A stretch of DNA of 52,747 nt from Adiantum capillus-veneris (lineage: Eukaryota; Streptophyta; Polypodiopsida; Polypodiales; Pteridaceae), in NCBI GenBank assembly GCA_014529385.2, contig JABFUD020000374.1:1-52747 (forward strand), written 5' to 3'. Numbering within the stretch: the stretch's first letter is position 1; each line of letters opens with the position of its first letter. Shown piece by piece: positions 32,280 to 43,959 of this stretch. The notes beneath the pieces were generated by a model, which searched no databases, was not told the origin of the DNA, and saw only the letters and a list, made by a program, of their open reading frames with translations. Made by a program: the position numbers and the translations under genes.

Positions 32280-33656
32280 ATGCTTGAAAAAAACATAGAT
32301 GTGTTCAAGATGTTTGTTGCTGAGGATAGATTGGATGTAGACAATTACCCTATTTGGGCTTATATGATGCAACATGTCTTGTGTCAAAGGGTGCTTGGAA
32401 TATTGTGTAGGGCATTGATGTACGTCTTGGTTATGAGGATATAGGTGGTGTTGAGGATGCTGTAAGTTTTGGTGACACGATTGCTGCTGCTAGAGCTGTT
32501 TTACCTACGGTTGAGCAAGCTGGTTGGGATGTAAAAGATGCATAGGCTCATGTGTTGATTGTGTTGTTTGTGAAGCGCACTATTACTCCTCATATTTGTT
32601 CAAAAAAATCTGCAAAACAAGCTTGGGATACTCTGGCTGGTCTTTATGCAATTTGCAATGAGGCTAAAATTGCATTGCTGCATAAAGAGCTAGAGTCAAA
32701 GATTATGCATGAGGAGCTCGGGGGCCTTTATATCATGTGCGTTCAAGGACTATTTATAAAATCCCTTAGCTGTGAATTTTTCATCAATAAAAGGAACCCT
32801 TTTTATATTCAATTTGTAAATTTTTTACAAGATCATTTTTTTAACACCCTTCTGTATGTGAAATTGTGAGAAAATATAGAATAATATAATCCCTATTGTT
32901 GAACCTGCGTGATAGGCATTTTTTTATTGTAGTGACTCCCCCAGATGAGGAAGATGAGATGGACACTTTCCTTGCTGGTGTCAAGGATATCAATGAGCAA
33001 CTTATTTTTGCAACGTAAGTAATTTTTTATGGTTTCCTTGTGCAGACTGTTCTTAACGCTTTGCCAGATTCTTACCAGATTTTTGCTAGTACTTAGAGAC
33101 TTATGACCCAAGGAAATCCAAAAGTTGTCAATTTTGATGCATTATGCACATTGCTATTGCAAGAGTCACATTCAAGAAACAAGAGGGTTAAACTTAACGA
33201 GCATTTGAGCAAGATTGCTGCTCAAAGAAAAAGTGGTAATAGCAATGTAACCGCTTCTCATGATTCTTTTACGAGTGGAAAATCTTCTGTTCCTAATGCT
33301 TCTATTGGTAGCACTTCGTCTGGAAATTCTTGTGATAAGGGCAAAAAGAACACGCATTGCCATTATTTTAAAGCTAATGATCACTTGATCAAGCAATGTC
33401 CAAAATTGAAGGCAAAAGAGACTAAGAAGAAAGAGCCAATACAAGTGCAGATATTGTAGAGTTTTTTTGTGAAAGGAGATTGTGATGCCAATGTAGACGT
33501 AGAGTGGGATTTTAGTGCAGAGTGTACTTATGATCCTCCCATCCATGATGCATGCATGTCAGTTGCTACAGATTCACATGTGTGGCAATTTGACAGTGGT
33601 GCTACAAAGCACATTACCTCACATCGTGATTTGTTTACCTCTCTTGAGTCTATCCC
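32280..33656 (+). pseudogene. Copia F: gag, zinc knuckle and protease start
   Basis: Copia gag on the plus strand with an ATG at 32280 (MLEKNIDVFKMFVAEDRL, then NYPIWAYMMQHVL). In-frame stops lie at 32408-32410 and 32543-32545 and there is a 1-base loss near 32382. The block KRTITPHICSKKSAKQAWDT is well preserved. A 228-bp insertion at 32717 interrupts gag. After it come EMDTFLAGVKDINEQL, LRLMTQGNPKVVNFDALC and a zinc knuckle CHYFKANDHLIKQC, in which Phe replaces the second Cys. The protease motif WQFDSGATKHITSHRDLF follows at about 33580-33640. No 5' LTR is present upstream. Confidence 0.85.
32717..32944. mobile_element. 228-bp insertion (MITE-like) in gag of copia F
   Basis: Direct copies of ATGAGGA(G/A) flank it at 32709-32716 and 32945-32952; taking one copy and the insert away leaves continuous gag coding. 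The ends read CTCGGGGGCC and ACTCCCCCAG, a short imperfect inverted repeat. It has no coding capacity. An 8-bp duplication suggests the hAT or Mutator superfamily. Confidence 0.6.
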
Positions 33657-34334
33657 CCTGGAGGATTCACTCTATATACAAAATGGGACGCCACCTACGA
33701 GCGGACAACTTTAATAAAACCCCTATATACGACTCACATTAGGAAATATGACCCCCATTTCTACGCTTATATAACAATCAATGAAGAGAACTATCATACC
33801 CCTATATTACATATAAAATTTAGGTCTCACATGATCTAACTAAGTAAAACTAGTCAAAGAGTGTGTAGCATAGTGACTGACAATGTACTAAGGAACCACT
33901 TGTGTTGATAACTACATGTACCCTCAATGTGTTGTAGCTTGACTTTCAAACTATGTGCACGATCAACTTGCACTCTACCTACTCATCTCCAAATTTTGAC
34001 CCATCCAAAGCTGGTGTAAATCAGCCCTTGACCTGCTCCAAATCAACCCTTATCTATGACCGGCTTGATGCAAAATTTGATGTGTGACCTGATAAAAAAC
34101 TTCCAAAATTCATCGAGATTCTAGTGCACACCTGCGATCAATTGTTACAAGTAATCAACCCATGTCACTCCCCTGCCCCTCCCCATAAATATGATACTCC
34201 CCTCCCTTATTTTAAGCTTGGGAGATAAATTATTGGGGGCCTGCCCTTAACTTATATGCTTATGTAACTTGTAAAAAATCCCCCCTCCCTTGCACTTACG
34301 TGGTGCGGTAAGTTTTCCATGGTGAATCCCCCGG
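33657..34334. mobile_element. 678-bp Mutator-like MITE in protease region of copia F
   Basis: Perfect 9-bp direct repeats GTCTATCCC flank the insert at 33648-33656 and 34335-34343. The ends are CCTGGAGGATTCAC and, inverted, CCGGGGGATTCACC, so they form a TIR of about 14 bp. Both 9-bp duplication and TIR type fit Mutator-like elements. The interior is noncoding and AT-rich. The copia frame reads on across the site once the insert is ignored. Confidence 0.75.
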
Positions 34335-34343
34335 GTCTATCCC

Positions 34344-34555
34344 TCATGGGAATTCAATCATTAGTGTCAAAAATGCCTCTTATCTAGTTCAGAGAGTTGG
34401 AAAGATTGTGCTTATTGTTGAAAATGGTAGTTCTTTCACACTTGTTGATGCATTGTATGTACTTGGGATCAATAAGAATCTCTTGTCTATATCTGCACTT
34501 GCTAGACTTGGTCTTGTAGTCAAATTTGTGGATAACAAATGTATAGTACATGATA
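34344..34555 (+). pseudogene. Copia F: protease C-terminus to pre-integrase
   Basis: The frame resumes after the MITE: KNASYLVQRVGKIVLIVENG, then SSFTLVDALYVLGINKNLLS and ISALARLGLVVKFVDNKCIV. It stops at 34555, where the G complex is inserted after the sequence TGATA. It continues at 52140. Confidence 0.85.
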
Positions 34556-34848
34556 TATTGGGGGTCATCGTAGCATCACCTAATCACAACCCAAGACCAA
34601 CAAGATTCTCAATCCTAGGATCGGCAACCCAGCTAGAGCATGGTGACATAAGCATCATTGGATGTATTCAAATGAGAGGATCAAAGAGAATTCTCTTCCA
34701 ATGCAATAGAGATTAGCCATGAATCACTAATTTTCATCACACCATAATCATCAATCAAGCATCACCTATTCACATTAAGCCCACCAAAGTCCAACTGCCA
34801 TAGACTTGAATCTCAAAGCACTCTCTTAACAAGCACACCCTATTGCTA
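34556..34848 (-). repeat. Inverted LTR fragment of G family (left)
   Basis: About 293 bp that match, in reverse complement, the 3' part of the G LTR (compare 44310-44603). It starts TATTGGGGGTCATCG, a one-base variant of the expected TGTTGGGGGTCATTG terminus. It changes abruptly near 34848 into forward-oriented LTR. Confidence 0.82.
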
Positions 34849-35169
34849 CAAAATGCTACACCGATTATGCACCAATTTAGAGATTTTCTATGGATATGCA
34901 CAATATCTCCCATTCACATTGTATAAGGTCTTGGGCTCATTGGGAGTTCTAAATTGTATATGCTAGAGGGCTCAACTTAGTCCCATAGTAGAAAGGCTTG
35001 TGGTGCATGCCTTTATAAGAAATATTTTTATGCAAAGAGGCTTCATTCTTGAGGATCCATTCTTGAGTATCCATTCTTGAGATCTCACTCTTGAGTGGTC
35101 TTCAATGTCCTAGCCTTGAGCTTAATGCCCATGCTTAGAAGGCTAGTGCTAATCCTTTGTAATTAGAGA
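34849..35169 (+). repeat. 5' LTR of G, first part
   Basis: Forward G LTR beginning around its 20th base (ATGCTACACCGATTATGCACC, compare 50281). It continues until the AGAGA target site of element H at 35165-35169 and resumes at 43960. The first 20 bp or so of the LTR are missing. Confidence 0.82.
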
Positions 35170-36780
35170 TGTAATGGAATTGGCCTATTTAACTTGAGAG
35201 TAGCAGAAATTAATGAGAGTACTTTTGAGAAATAACTTTGTAAGAATAACGGGTGAACATAATTGAAGATAGCAACATAATCATAGCAATTAGTTAACTT
35301 GGCATGAACAATACTTTTGCAAGAGAGAGAATTTAGAGAACATGACAACATTTGAGGACCTGATTTATGTGGAGCCGGTCCCCCCTCCAATAGGCATTTG
35401 TATTATGATTTCTCCCATTAAGAGAGACTTGTTACAATACAGTCTTTGTGTTCCTTGTGACCTAGGTGATGCAATGAAGATGGAAAGCTTCATGCATCAC
35501 AAACATAACATAAACTTGAAGAAAGCTTTAACTATCCCAAGCCTCAATCCCAAGACCTCAAACACCTTCGAAGGTGGAGAGAGCTAGCAGGGAATGAGGG
35601 TAGGGAAGAGGAAGAAGAAACATTTCGTAGGAGAAAGAATTAGTTCCTCACTTATCATACTCTTGTTGCTAGCATACATAATAGCATAGTAATGAAGAAG
35701 AAGGAGATGGCAAGATTAAGCATTGAAGCATGGCTCTTGGTTGGATTTGCACTCCATAGCCAAGAGTGTTGGTGTAGGCTCTCAACCTCTAATTGCTTGG
35801 AGAAGGAGAGGGAGCTCTTGCACTTTGCATAGCACACAATGAGAGTGTTTGTGAGTGTGTGTGGGTGAGTATACCCCCTAAGCATCCCCCTAGCTTTCTT
35901 GGGTCGACCCCCCCTTGTAGCTCATGCTTGAAGCTCATTGGACGCCTCCAGGCCTAGCAAATCATGAGCAGGAGGCATTACAAGCAGTAGGGGTAGCCTT
36001 GAGACAAGTGTCCCCCTTTCCCCTTTGAGAGAGAGGGCTAGATAAATGCTAAATCAATTAATTAAATCTCCTAAATTACTATTGGACCTCTTGGGTGGCC
36101 AACCAAAAGGTTTCAGGCATCTCATGAAGGTAACATAGGTAGGGGCCTGACATGTGTCCTTGCTGCCTCTTCAAGCTTGGGCCTTCCTTGTGTGTGTGAG
36201 TGGGTGTTCTCTCTCTAGTCCCTAGGAAAAGGGCTCGCCCCCCCTCTTGTAGGGATGCTTTTGAATTTTGGTGCTCAATCACCTTAGTCATCAAGCATGA
36301 CTAAGCACTTGGACTAGGGGGTATTCCCACAAGCATCTCAGGCAAGCTTGTCAAAGCATCTCAAGTACCTTAATCATGTAGCAAGTCAAGCACCTCAAGC
36401 ATGTAGCAGATCAAGCACCTCAAGCACCTTAATCAAGCACCTCAAGCATGACAAGCACCTCAAGCACGACAAACACCTCGAGCTTGGGCCGGGTTCCCAC
36501 CTCAAGCTCAGCCCTAGCTTACCTAAGCTCAAAGGACTTTTACACACATTATTGGAGGTCTTTAATGAAGCTAACCCTAAGGTCTTATGCTCCATTGGTT
36601 AGCCTTGCTCTTGATAGACCATCTCCCATTTGGGCCCCTTTACCATTGGTCCCGTGTTGAGATAGATCTATAAGCACATATCTATATCTTAACACTTCTT
36701 CCCGTTTATTCTCCCACATTAAGTGATCAATTTAATATGAGAAAATCATTTGGGTTGGTTAGATATTAGATTTTATGACA
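35170..36780 (-). repeat. 3' LTR of H (1611 bp)
   Basis: In plus coordinates it begins TGTAATGGAATTGG and ends TTTTATGACA. It contains a minisatellite of CAAGCACCTCAAGCA-like units near 36345-36480. It has one unit fewer than the 5' LTR. No gene is seen in it. Confidence 0.95.
36340..36480. repeat. Minisatellite CAAGCACCTCAAGCA in LTR H
   Basis: Imperfect tandem units of about 15-20 bp. The copy in the other LTR (about 43500-43655) has an additional 18-bp unit. Confidence 0.85.
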
Positions 36781-36794
36781 TTACCTCTCTCTTG
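36781..36794 (-). other. Polypurine tract of H
   Basis: The minus strand reads CAAGAGAGAGGTAA directly before the 3' LTR start TGTCATAAAATC. Confidence 0.8.
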
Positions 36795-37124
36795 AAATCA
36801 TAGTCGTCCTCGACTATGAGGTAGAAGAGATAAAGCCTTAGTCATTAGTCAATCGTACTTAGCGGGTAGAGGATCCCTTTTTATCCTACGACATCTTTCC
36901 AAGATGAATGACTAATCCATTTGGTGCTTGGGAGACATAGCTGCCACAAGCATGTCTGCTCTTTAGTCCATTTCATTCTCCCAAAGTAGAGTGACAAATT
37001 CTACTTGGTGTTTGAGAGACGTCGTCATCACAAACATGATTCTAAGCATGCATGCACAATTAAAAAGAGGACTAGTCTTATAAGACAAAAAAATGAGTCA
37101 TTTAAAAGAAATTTGTACATTTGC

Positions 37125-40100
37125 TTACTCTAATGTAGCATTGTAAGCATTGACAAGGTTCATACTATCCTTAAGCTGTACTCCTTGCATCCATCTAGCA
37201 TCTTCAAAAGGATAATTTTTGAGCTTAATAAGATACCGTCGGATAATCTTACCATGTCGTAGTACCTTGTCTTCATGCCGAAGGACAGCTTCGGGTTGTA
37301 GCACCTCTTCCTAGTCTTCAACTTCGGGAGGGTCTTCAATAATTGGTTCAGTTGGTGGCTCTCCTTTGTAGGGCTTAAGTAGGCTTACATGAAAGGCATT
37401 GTGTATGAGCCAATGGTTGGGCAACTTGAGTTGATAAGCCGTCTCATTGATGGGCTTCAAGATTTGGAAAGGACCATAGTATCTTTTTGCTAGTTTAGCA
37501 TAATACTTTTGATGGCCCGTAGGATTTTTGCCCATCGTTTGCCTTAATCGAGCCTTAGGAAACTTGAGTAAGACACAATCATTTTCTTTGAACATTAAGG
37601 CTCTTCTGTGCTTATTAGCAGAAGCTTTTTGCCTTTGTTGAGAGATGGATATAGCCTCCCTAATCTTTTGAAAAGATTCTTGTAGGTCACGGCTATACTC
37701 ATCGGTGGCGAAGATCTTCCCATGTACTTTGAGTAGCAAGGGACTTTTAGGTCTTCCCTCAATGATCTCAAAAGGTGCTTTTCCCGTAGAAGTATGTACA
37801 GTATTATTGTAGGCATACTCTACAAGAGGTAAATACTTTTCCCATTGTGAGCGTTGATCTACTTCGGTAACATAAGTCTTGAGTAGATCGAGTATCGTAA
37901 GATTGGCTATCTCACTTTGGCCATCCGTTTGTGGGTGATAGGCCGAAGAGAAATTCAATCTTGTTCCTAGATTTTCAAAGAGACCTTTCCAGAAATTACT
38001 GGTCATTCTAGGAACTCTATCTGACATGATGGATGTGGGTAATCCATGGTGCTTGAAAATCTGAGATATGAAGAGAGTTGCCATTTGATGTGCCTTAATA
38101 GTCTTTTTGACAGGAATAAAATGTGCTTGCTTGCTAAACATGTCGACTATTGTCCATATTCCTGTATTCCCATGGATAGACTTGGGTAATCCAAAGATGA
38201 AATCCATGGATATACTCTCCCATGGTGAATTTGGAATAGGCAAGGGCTGGAGTAATCCAGGTTGCTTCCCTCTATCATACTTGGTCTTTTGGCATACTAC
38301 ACATTTTGATACATACTCTTGTATGTCCACTTTCATGGTAGGCCAATAGAAGTACGTCTCTACTCCTCGGAGAGTAGGTTGAATACCTCTATGTCCCGCA
38401 TATGGAGGAGCATGGGATTCATACATAACTTTCTCACAAAGGGAGCGGGTAACACATAGCCTATTGCCGTGGAGAAGATAACCATCCTGCAAGGTGAATG
38501 GTTCCTCTTTCTTCCCCAAAGCAAGGGCTGACATTACGTCTTTAAAGTTAGGGTCAGTAGCATACTCATCTATCATAGAGGATAGATCATTGTGAGTAGC
38601 TATAGACACCGCATTAACTTTTGGTCGTCGTGCAAGTGCATCGGCAACTTGATTGTGCTTACCAGCTATGTGAGCAATATGGAAATTAAATTGCGAAAGA
38701 AAATTTTCCCACCTCATTTGTTTGTCGGAAAGCTTGGTTTGCATCATGAAATACTTGAGACTTTGGTGGTCGGTTCGTAGGATAAATGGAGTCCCCAATA
38801 GGTAGTGCTTCCATGTGTCTAGGGCATGTAGAACAGCTAAAAGCTCTTTCTCATAAATGCCCACGATTCGTTCATCACTATTGAGCCTTCGGATCTCATA
38901 TGCTATGGCATGCCCTTCTTGAAGCAAAACCGCTCCAAGGCAATCACCACAAGCATCACATTGGACCTCAAATGGCTTTGAGAGATCCGGAAGCACGAGG
39001 ACTGGTTGGGAAGTAAGCTTCTCTTTGAGTTTTTCAAAAGCATTTTGCTCCTTAGCAGTCCATACAAACTTAACGTTCTTCTTAGTTAAGTTGTGTAGTG
39101 GTCCTGCTACTTGAGAGAATTTTGCTATGAAGCGTCTATAGTATGCACACATACCAATAAAGCTTCTTAGCTCATGTAGATTTCTTGGGTTAGGCCATGC
39201 TTTAATTACCTCTAACTTTGATGGATCCATTTGGATACCATCTTTAGAGATAATATGACCTAAGTACTGAATCTCTTGAAGGAAGAATTCGCTTTTCTTT
39301 TGGTTGAGATAAAGCTTGTTCTCCCTCAATGATTGAAAAATCACTTGGAGATGTTGCTTATGTTCCTCCAAATATTTGGAGTAGATGATGATATCATCAA
39401 AGAACACTCTAGTGAATTTACGATATGGTCTAAAATTTTTCTCCATCAAACGATTGAACCTAGCTGGTGCATTAGTCAAGCCAAAAGGCATGACTAGATA
39501 TTCATAAAGACCAAACGTTGTGCGAAACACGGTCTTTAAGATATCTTCATCCACTATCCTTATTTGATGATAGCCACTCTTAAGGTCAATCCTACTGAAG
39601 TAGGTAGAGCCTTGTAGCTTATCAAACAGATCTTCTACCCGAGGTATGGGAAATCTGTTTTTGATAGTGATATGGTTTAGTGCTCGATAGTCCACACATA
39701 TACGGTATGTACCATCTTTCTTTTGCACTAAAAGGACTGGAGAACAAAAGGGAAAGGAACTAGGCCTCACCATCCCTTTGTCTACCAGCTCTTGTACTTG
39801 CCTCATGATCTCCTCTTGTTGAGCTTGTGAAACTCGATAAGGAGGCTTGTTAGGTGGTGAGCTTCCAGGAAGGAGCTCAATGCGATGGTCATCATCCCCT
39901 CATTTTGGAGGTAAGTCCATAGGGATATCATCGATGAACACATCTTGGAATCCTTTTAGAAAATTAGACAAGTCTAACTCTTCTTGATTCCTAACATTTA
40001 CATTTGATGAAACATTAGTATCTTTTAGAGACTCTTTGACAAAAATCATGTACGCAGAAACTGAGCTCTTCATTGACTTATCAAAAGCAAGAGGATTTAC

Positions 40101-41909
40101 AAGTGGAATACTGCGACCACGCTCAGTAGCATCTATATACATGTTCTTTCCCCTGTAGGTGAAGTAAATTCTCCTTTTAGGGAGCTTCATGTTGGCAGCC
40201 ATGCGATCAAACCATGGTGCCCCTAGGATAACATCTTGATGTTGGAGAGGAGAGATGAAGAAGTCTTCTTTGTCGACATAGCTTTGGACATGAAGCCTCA
40301 ACTTCCCAATCAAGGGAGTAATGGAGGCTTGTTGTCCCTTGAAAGCTGCATCAACCACTACTATATCTCCCATCTCAAAAGCTTGAATGTCCAACTTGGT
40401 GGCCAGCTCTATTGATATGAAGTTGAGAGTAGAGTCAGGGTCAAACAAGATGAAGGCATCATGCTCTCTTACCTTTCCCCAAGCATAGGAGAGTGATGAT
40501 CCTTTGCAATGAGCATCCTCTTTTGGAGCTTCAATGGTGGAAGCCCTAGGAGTCTCATTGCGAGTATTCTTCTTGGGGCAAGAACGATAGCCATGTCCTT
40601 GCTCCCCACACTTGAAACACTTATGGTCCTTGTGAAAAGCTTCAAGCTCTTCAGGAGAGAGTTTGTTTTTACCTTTGTAAACTCCCTTCTCCTTGGACCA
40701 ATTGTTGTTGTTGTTGTTGTTGGAAGTGACTTGGGAATTATTTTGAGCATTGGTTTTCCCCTTTGCATCATTTTTGTCTTTGTTTTCCATGGGCTTGACA
40801 TTACGTCTAGCCCCTTGATGGAAATTGATGCATGAAGCAACCATGGTATGATGGATTACTTCGGTAATAGTAGCAGGCCGTTGAGAGTTGATGTATTCGG
40901 CCATCTCTTCAGGTAATCCCGCACAAAATTGTTGCCTTTGCTCGGCAAAGTCTATCTTTTGAAAGACAGTAGCCTTGAGATGTAAATCCCAAAACTTGTC
41001 TACATATTTGTGGATAGACTCATGGGAGAGGAGCTTTAAGCTACGCCATTCGGTAAGCACTTTGTCCTTTGCATCGCTTGCAAGGAATTGCTTCATGATG
41101 GAAACTCGTAGAGTTTTCCATGTCTTTGGGGCTTCACCATTTCCACGAAGGCTAGCCCACCATTGACGAGCTGATTTTTGGAAGTGCATAGCTACATGGC
41201 GTAGCTTGGAGGACTCTGTGAAGCCCTCATCTCCAAAGGCCGCATCAAATTGCTGGATGAAGGCCAACACTTTGTCAGTAGCACCGAAGGTGCCATCATA
41301 GGTGAGAAAAGAGATACTCTTTCCTCCCTCCTTGAACTTCTTTAGCTTTTGTGACCTTCGCCATGCAGGAAATGATTTGCGATGTCCTCCCCTCTTGTAT
41401 TCTCTATGAGAATAGTCATAACTTTCATCGGAAGAGGAGGAAGGTGAAGAAGAAGGAGAAGAGGGTGACCTCTTCCTAGCCCTTTTCTTCCTTTGTTTCC
41501 CCTCTTGCCTTTCAGAGTGATGAGGAGAAGGACTATGTGTCGATCTTTTCCTCTTGGGAGGAGTGGGCGATCATCTAGACCGCCGTCTTCGTGGAGCCAC
41601 ATCTTCAGAGGAACTTAAAGTTTCATTGCTTTCTTGCTCTTTGGATTCCTCCTCTCGAATGGGAGAGAGTCTTCTTTTGGGGGTCTCTTCAAGAGGCCTC
41701 CTAAGCTCTCTCTCCTCTTGGAGAGGAAGGGAAATTCCATAAGCACGAAGTTGTTGAGTAACTTCGGCTTGCAAAGCAGGGTTTCCCATAGCTTGCTGCA
41801 ACCTAGTGACGAGAGAATTCACAAACATGGGAGCATCATCATTAGCACATTCATGTGCAAAATCAAAGCTATCAATGTTCATTCTACTCTCTTGATTATT
41901 GTCAGCCAT
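37125..41909 (-). pseudogene. Element H: gag-pol polyprotein with three nonsense codons
   Basis: One frame of 1,595 codons from the ATG at 41909 to the TAA at 37125. Domains in order: Ser/Arg-rich N terminus, gag capsid (ARQWWASLRG), zinc knuckle CFKCGEQGHGYRSC, protease (FDPDSTLNFIS, where Gly of the D-x-G motif is Asp), RT (RICVDYRALN, MPFGLTNAPARFNRLM, catalytic FFDDIIIYS), RNase H (VQCDACGDCLGAVL, RTDHQSLKYF), integrase (GHRGIQPT...CVVCQKTK; MDFIFGLP; SAYHPQTDGQSE) and a C-terminal chromodomain-like block (GKIIRRYLIKLKNYPFEDAR). The only breaks are TGA at 41571-41573, TGA at 39900-39902 and TAG at 37311-37313; there is no frameshift. Length and order are those of a plant chromovirus. The sense of each broken codon is inferred. 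Confidence 0.95.
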
Positions 41910-42310
41910 GTTAACAAAATTTATGTATATACTTAGTGTATGTTTTGGCAATTCAAAACCTTAGTTGCCACTCCTCTTAGCCTTTGAAAATCGGCTCTTA
42001 AGTATCTACACCCACGGCTCAAAGTGGTTAATTATAGAGAGTAGAGGAGTAGGTCTAACATAGCAGAGTTGCCAAGGACTAGCTCTTTTCGGACTTCTTA
42101 TGGCTCAATAATGGTAAAGCCGTAGGCAAGTCTAAAAAGACTCCATTATTAAGTCCAAAGCTCCCGAGGTGTGTACCATCCCCCACATAGTGGGCTTAAC
42201 AAAACTAATATTAGATCCTAGTTCCACTTACCCTATTATAATTAACAACATCAACCATTTATAGGCTACTTAAGGACCTCTCTTCTTAATCAAGAAAAGA
42301 GAAACCAAAT
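41910..42310 (-). other. Leader of element H
   Basis: About 400 bp between the primer-binding site and gag, with no ORF. It is the expected untranslated leader. Confidence 0.7.
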
Positions 42311-42322
42311 GCTCTGATACCA
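42311..42322 (-). other. Primer-binding site of H (tRNA-iMet)
   Basis: The minus strand reads TGGTATCAGAGC one base after the 5' LTR end. Confidence 0.94.
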
Positions 42323-42323
42323 A

Positions 42324-43954
42324 TGTAATGGAATTGGTCTACTTAACTTGAGAGTAGCGGAAATTAATGAGAGTACCTTTGAGAAATAACTTTGTGAGCA
42401 TAACGGGTGAACATAATTGAAGATAGCAACATAATCATAGCAATTAGTTAACTTGGCATGAACAATACTTTTGCAAGAGAGAGAATTTAGAGAACATGAC
42501 AACAGTTGAGGACCGGATTTATGTGGAGCCGGTCCCCCCTCCAATAGGCATTCGTATTATGATTTCTCCCATTAAGAGAGACTTGTTACAATACAGTCTT
42601 TGTGTTCCTTGTGACCTAGGTGATGCAATGAAGATGGAAAGCTTCATGCATCACAAACATAACATAAACTTGAAGAAAGCTTTAACTATCCCAAGCCTCA
42701 GTCCCAAGACCTCAAACACCTTCGAAGGTGGAGAGAGCTAGCAGGGAATGAGGGTAGGGAAGAGGAAGAAGAAACATTTCGTAGGAGAAAGAATTAGTTC
42801 CTCACTTATCATACTCTTGTTGCTAGCATACATAATAGCATAGTAATGAAGAAGAAGGAGATGTCAAGCTTAAGCATTGAAGCATGGCTCTTGGTTGGAT
42901 TTGCACTCCATAGCCAAGAGTGTTGGTGTAGGCTCTCAACCTCTAATTTCTTGGAGAAGGAGAGGGAGCTCTTGCACTTTGCATAGCACACTATGAGAGT
43001 GTTTGTGAGTGTGTGTGTGGGTGAGTATACTCCCTAAGCATCCCCCTAGCTTTCTTGGGTCGACCCCTCCTTGTAGCTCATGCTTGAAGCTCATTGGACC
43101 CCTCCACGCCTAGCCAATCATGAGCAGGAGGCATTACAAGCAGTAGGGGTAGCCTTGAGACAAGTGTCCCCCTTTCCCCTTTGAGAGAGAGGGCTAGATA
43201 AATGCTAAATCAATTAATTAAATCTCCTAAATTACTATTGGACCCCTTGGGTGGCCAACCAATAGGTTTCAGGCATCTCATGAAGGTAACATAGGTAGGG
43301 GCCTGACATGTGTCCTTGCTGCCTCTTCAAGCTTGGGCCTTCCTTGTGTGTGTGAGTGGGTGTTCTCTCTCTAGCCCCTAGGAAAAGGGCTCGCCCCCCC
43401 TCTTGTAGGGATGCTTTTGAATTTTGGTGCTCAATCACCTTAGTCATCAAGCATGACTAAGCACTTGGACTAGGGGGTATTCCCACAAGCATCTCAGGCA
43501 AGCTTGTCAAAGCACCCCAAGTACCTTAATCATGTAGCAAGTCAAGCACCTCAAGCATGTAGCAGATCAAGCACCTCAAGCACCTTAATCAAGCACCTCA
43601 AGCATGACAAGCACCTCAAGTAGGACAAGCACCTCAAGCACGACAAACACCTCGAGCTTGGGTCGGGTTCCCACCTCAAGCTCAGCCCTAGCTTACCTAA
43701 GGTCAAAGGACTTTTACACACATTATTGGAGGTCTTTAATGAAGCTAACCCTAAGGTCTTATGCTCCATTGGTTAGCCTTGCTCTTGATAGACCATCTCC
43801 CATTTGGGCCCCTTTACCATTGGTCCCGTGTTGACATAGATCTATAAGCACATATCTATATCTTAACACTTCTTCCCGTTTATTCTCCCACATTAAGTGA
43901 TCAATTTAATATGAGAAAATCATTTGGGTTGGTTAGATATTACATTTTATGACA
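42324..43954 (-). repeat. 5' LTR of H (1631 bp)
   Basis: Starts TGTAATGGAATTGG and ends TTTTATGACA in plus coordinates. It differs from the 3' LTR mostly by single transitions plus an extra 18-bp minisatellite unit near 43620. Confidence 0.95.
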
Positions 43955-43959
43955 AGAGA

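Larger units (their letters stand above)
35170..43954 (-). mobile_element. Gypsy chromovirus H, full length with TSD
   Basis: Complete LTR retrotransposon with LTRs of 1611 and 1631 bp, a tRNA-iMet primer-binding site, a single gag-pol frame and a polypurine tract. AGAGA at 35165-35169 and 43955-43959 is a perfect 5-bp target duplication. It is inserted in the 5' LTR of element G. The two LTRs look about 97-98% alike by eye. It is the youngest-looking element of the window. Confidence 0.95.

Noticed and set aside
33016-33053. GTAAG...TGCAG in copia F gag as an intron
   Set aside because: It is too short and the flanks read as ordinary copia gag across it; the TAA is more simply a decay mutation.
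36340-36480. CRISPR-like array of CAAGCACCTCAAGCA repeats
   Set aside because: The units are contiguous and degenerate with no unique spacers, and this is plant LTR sequence; it is a minisatellite.
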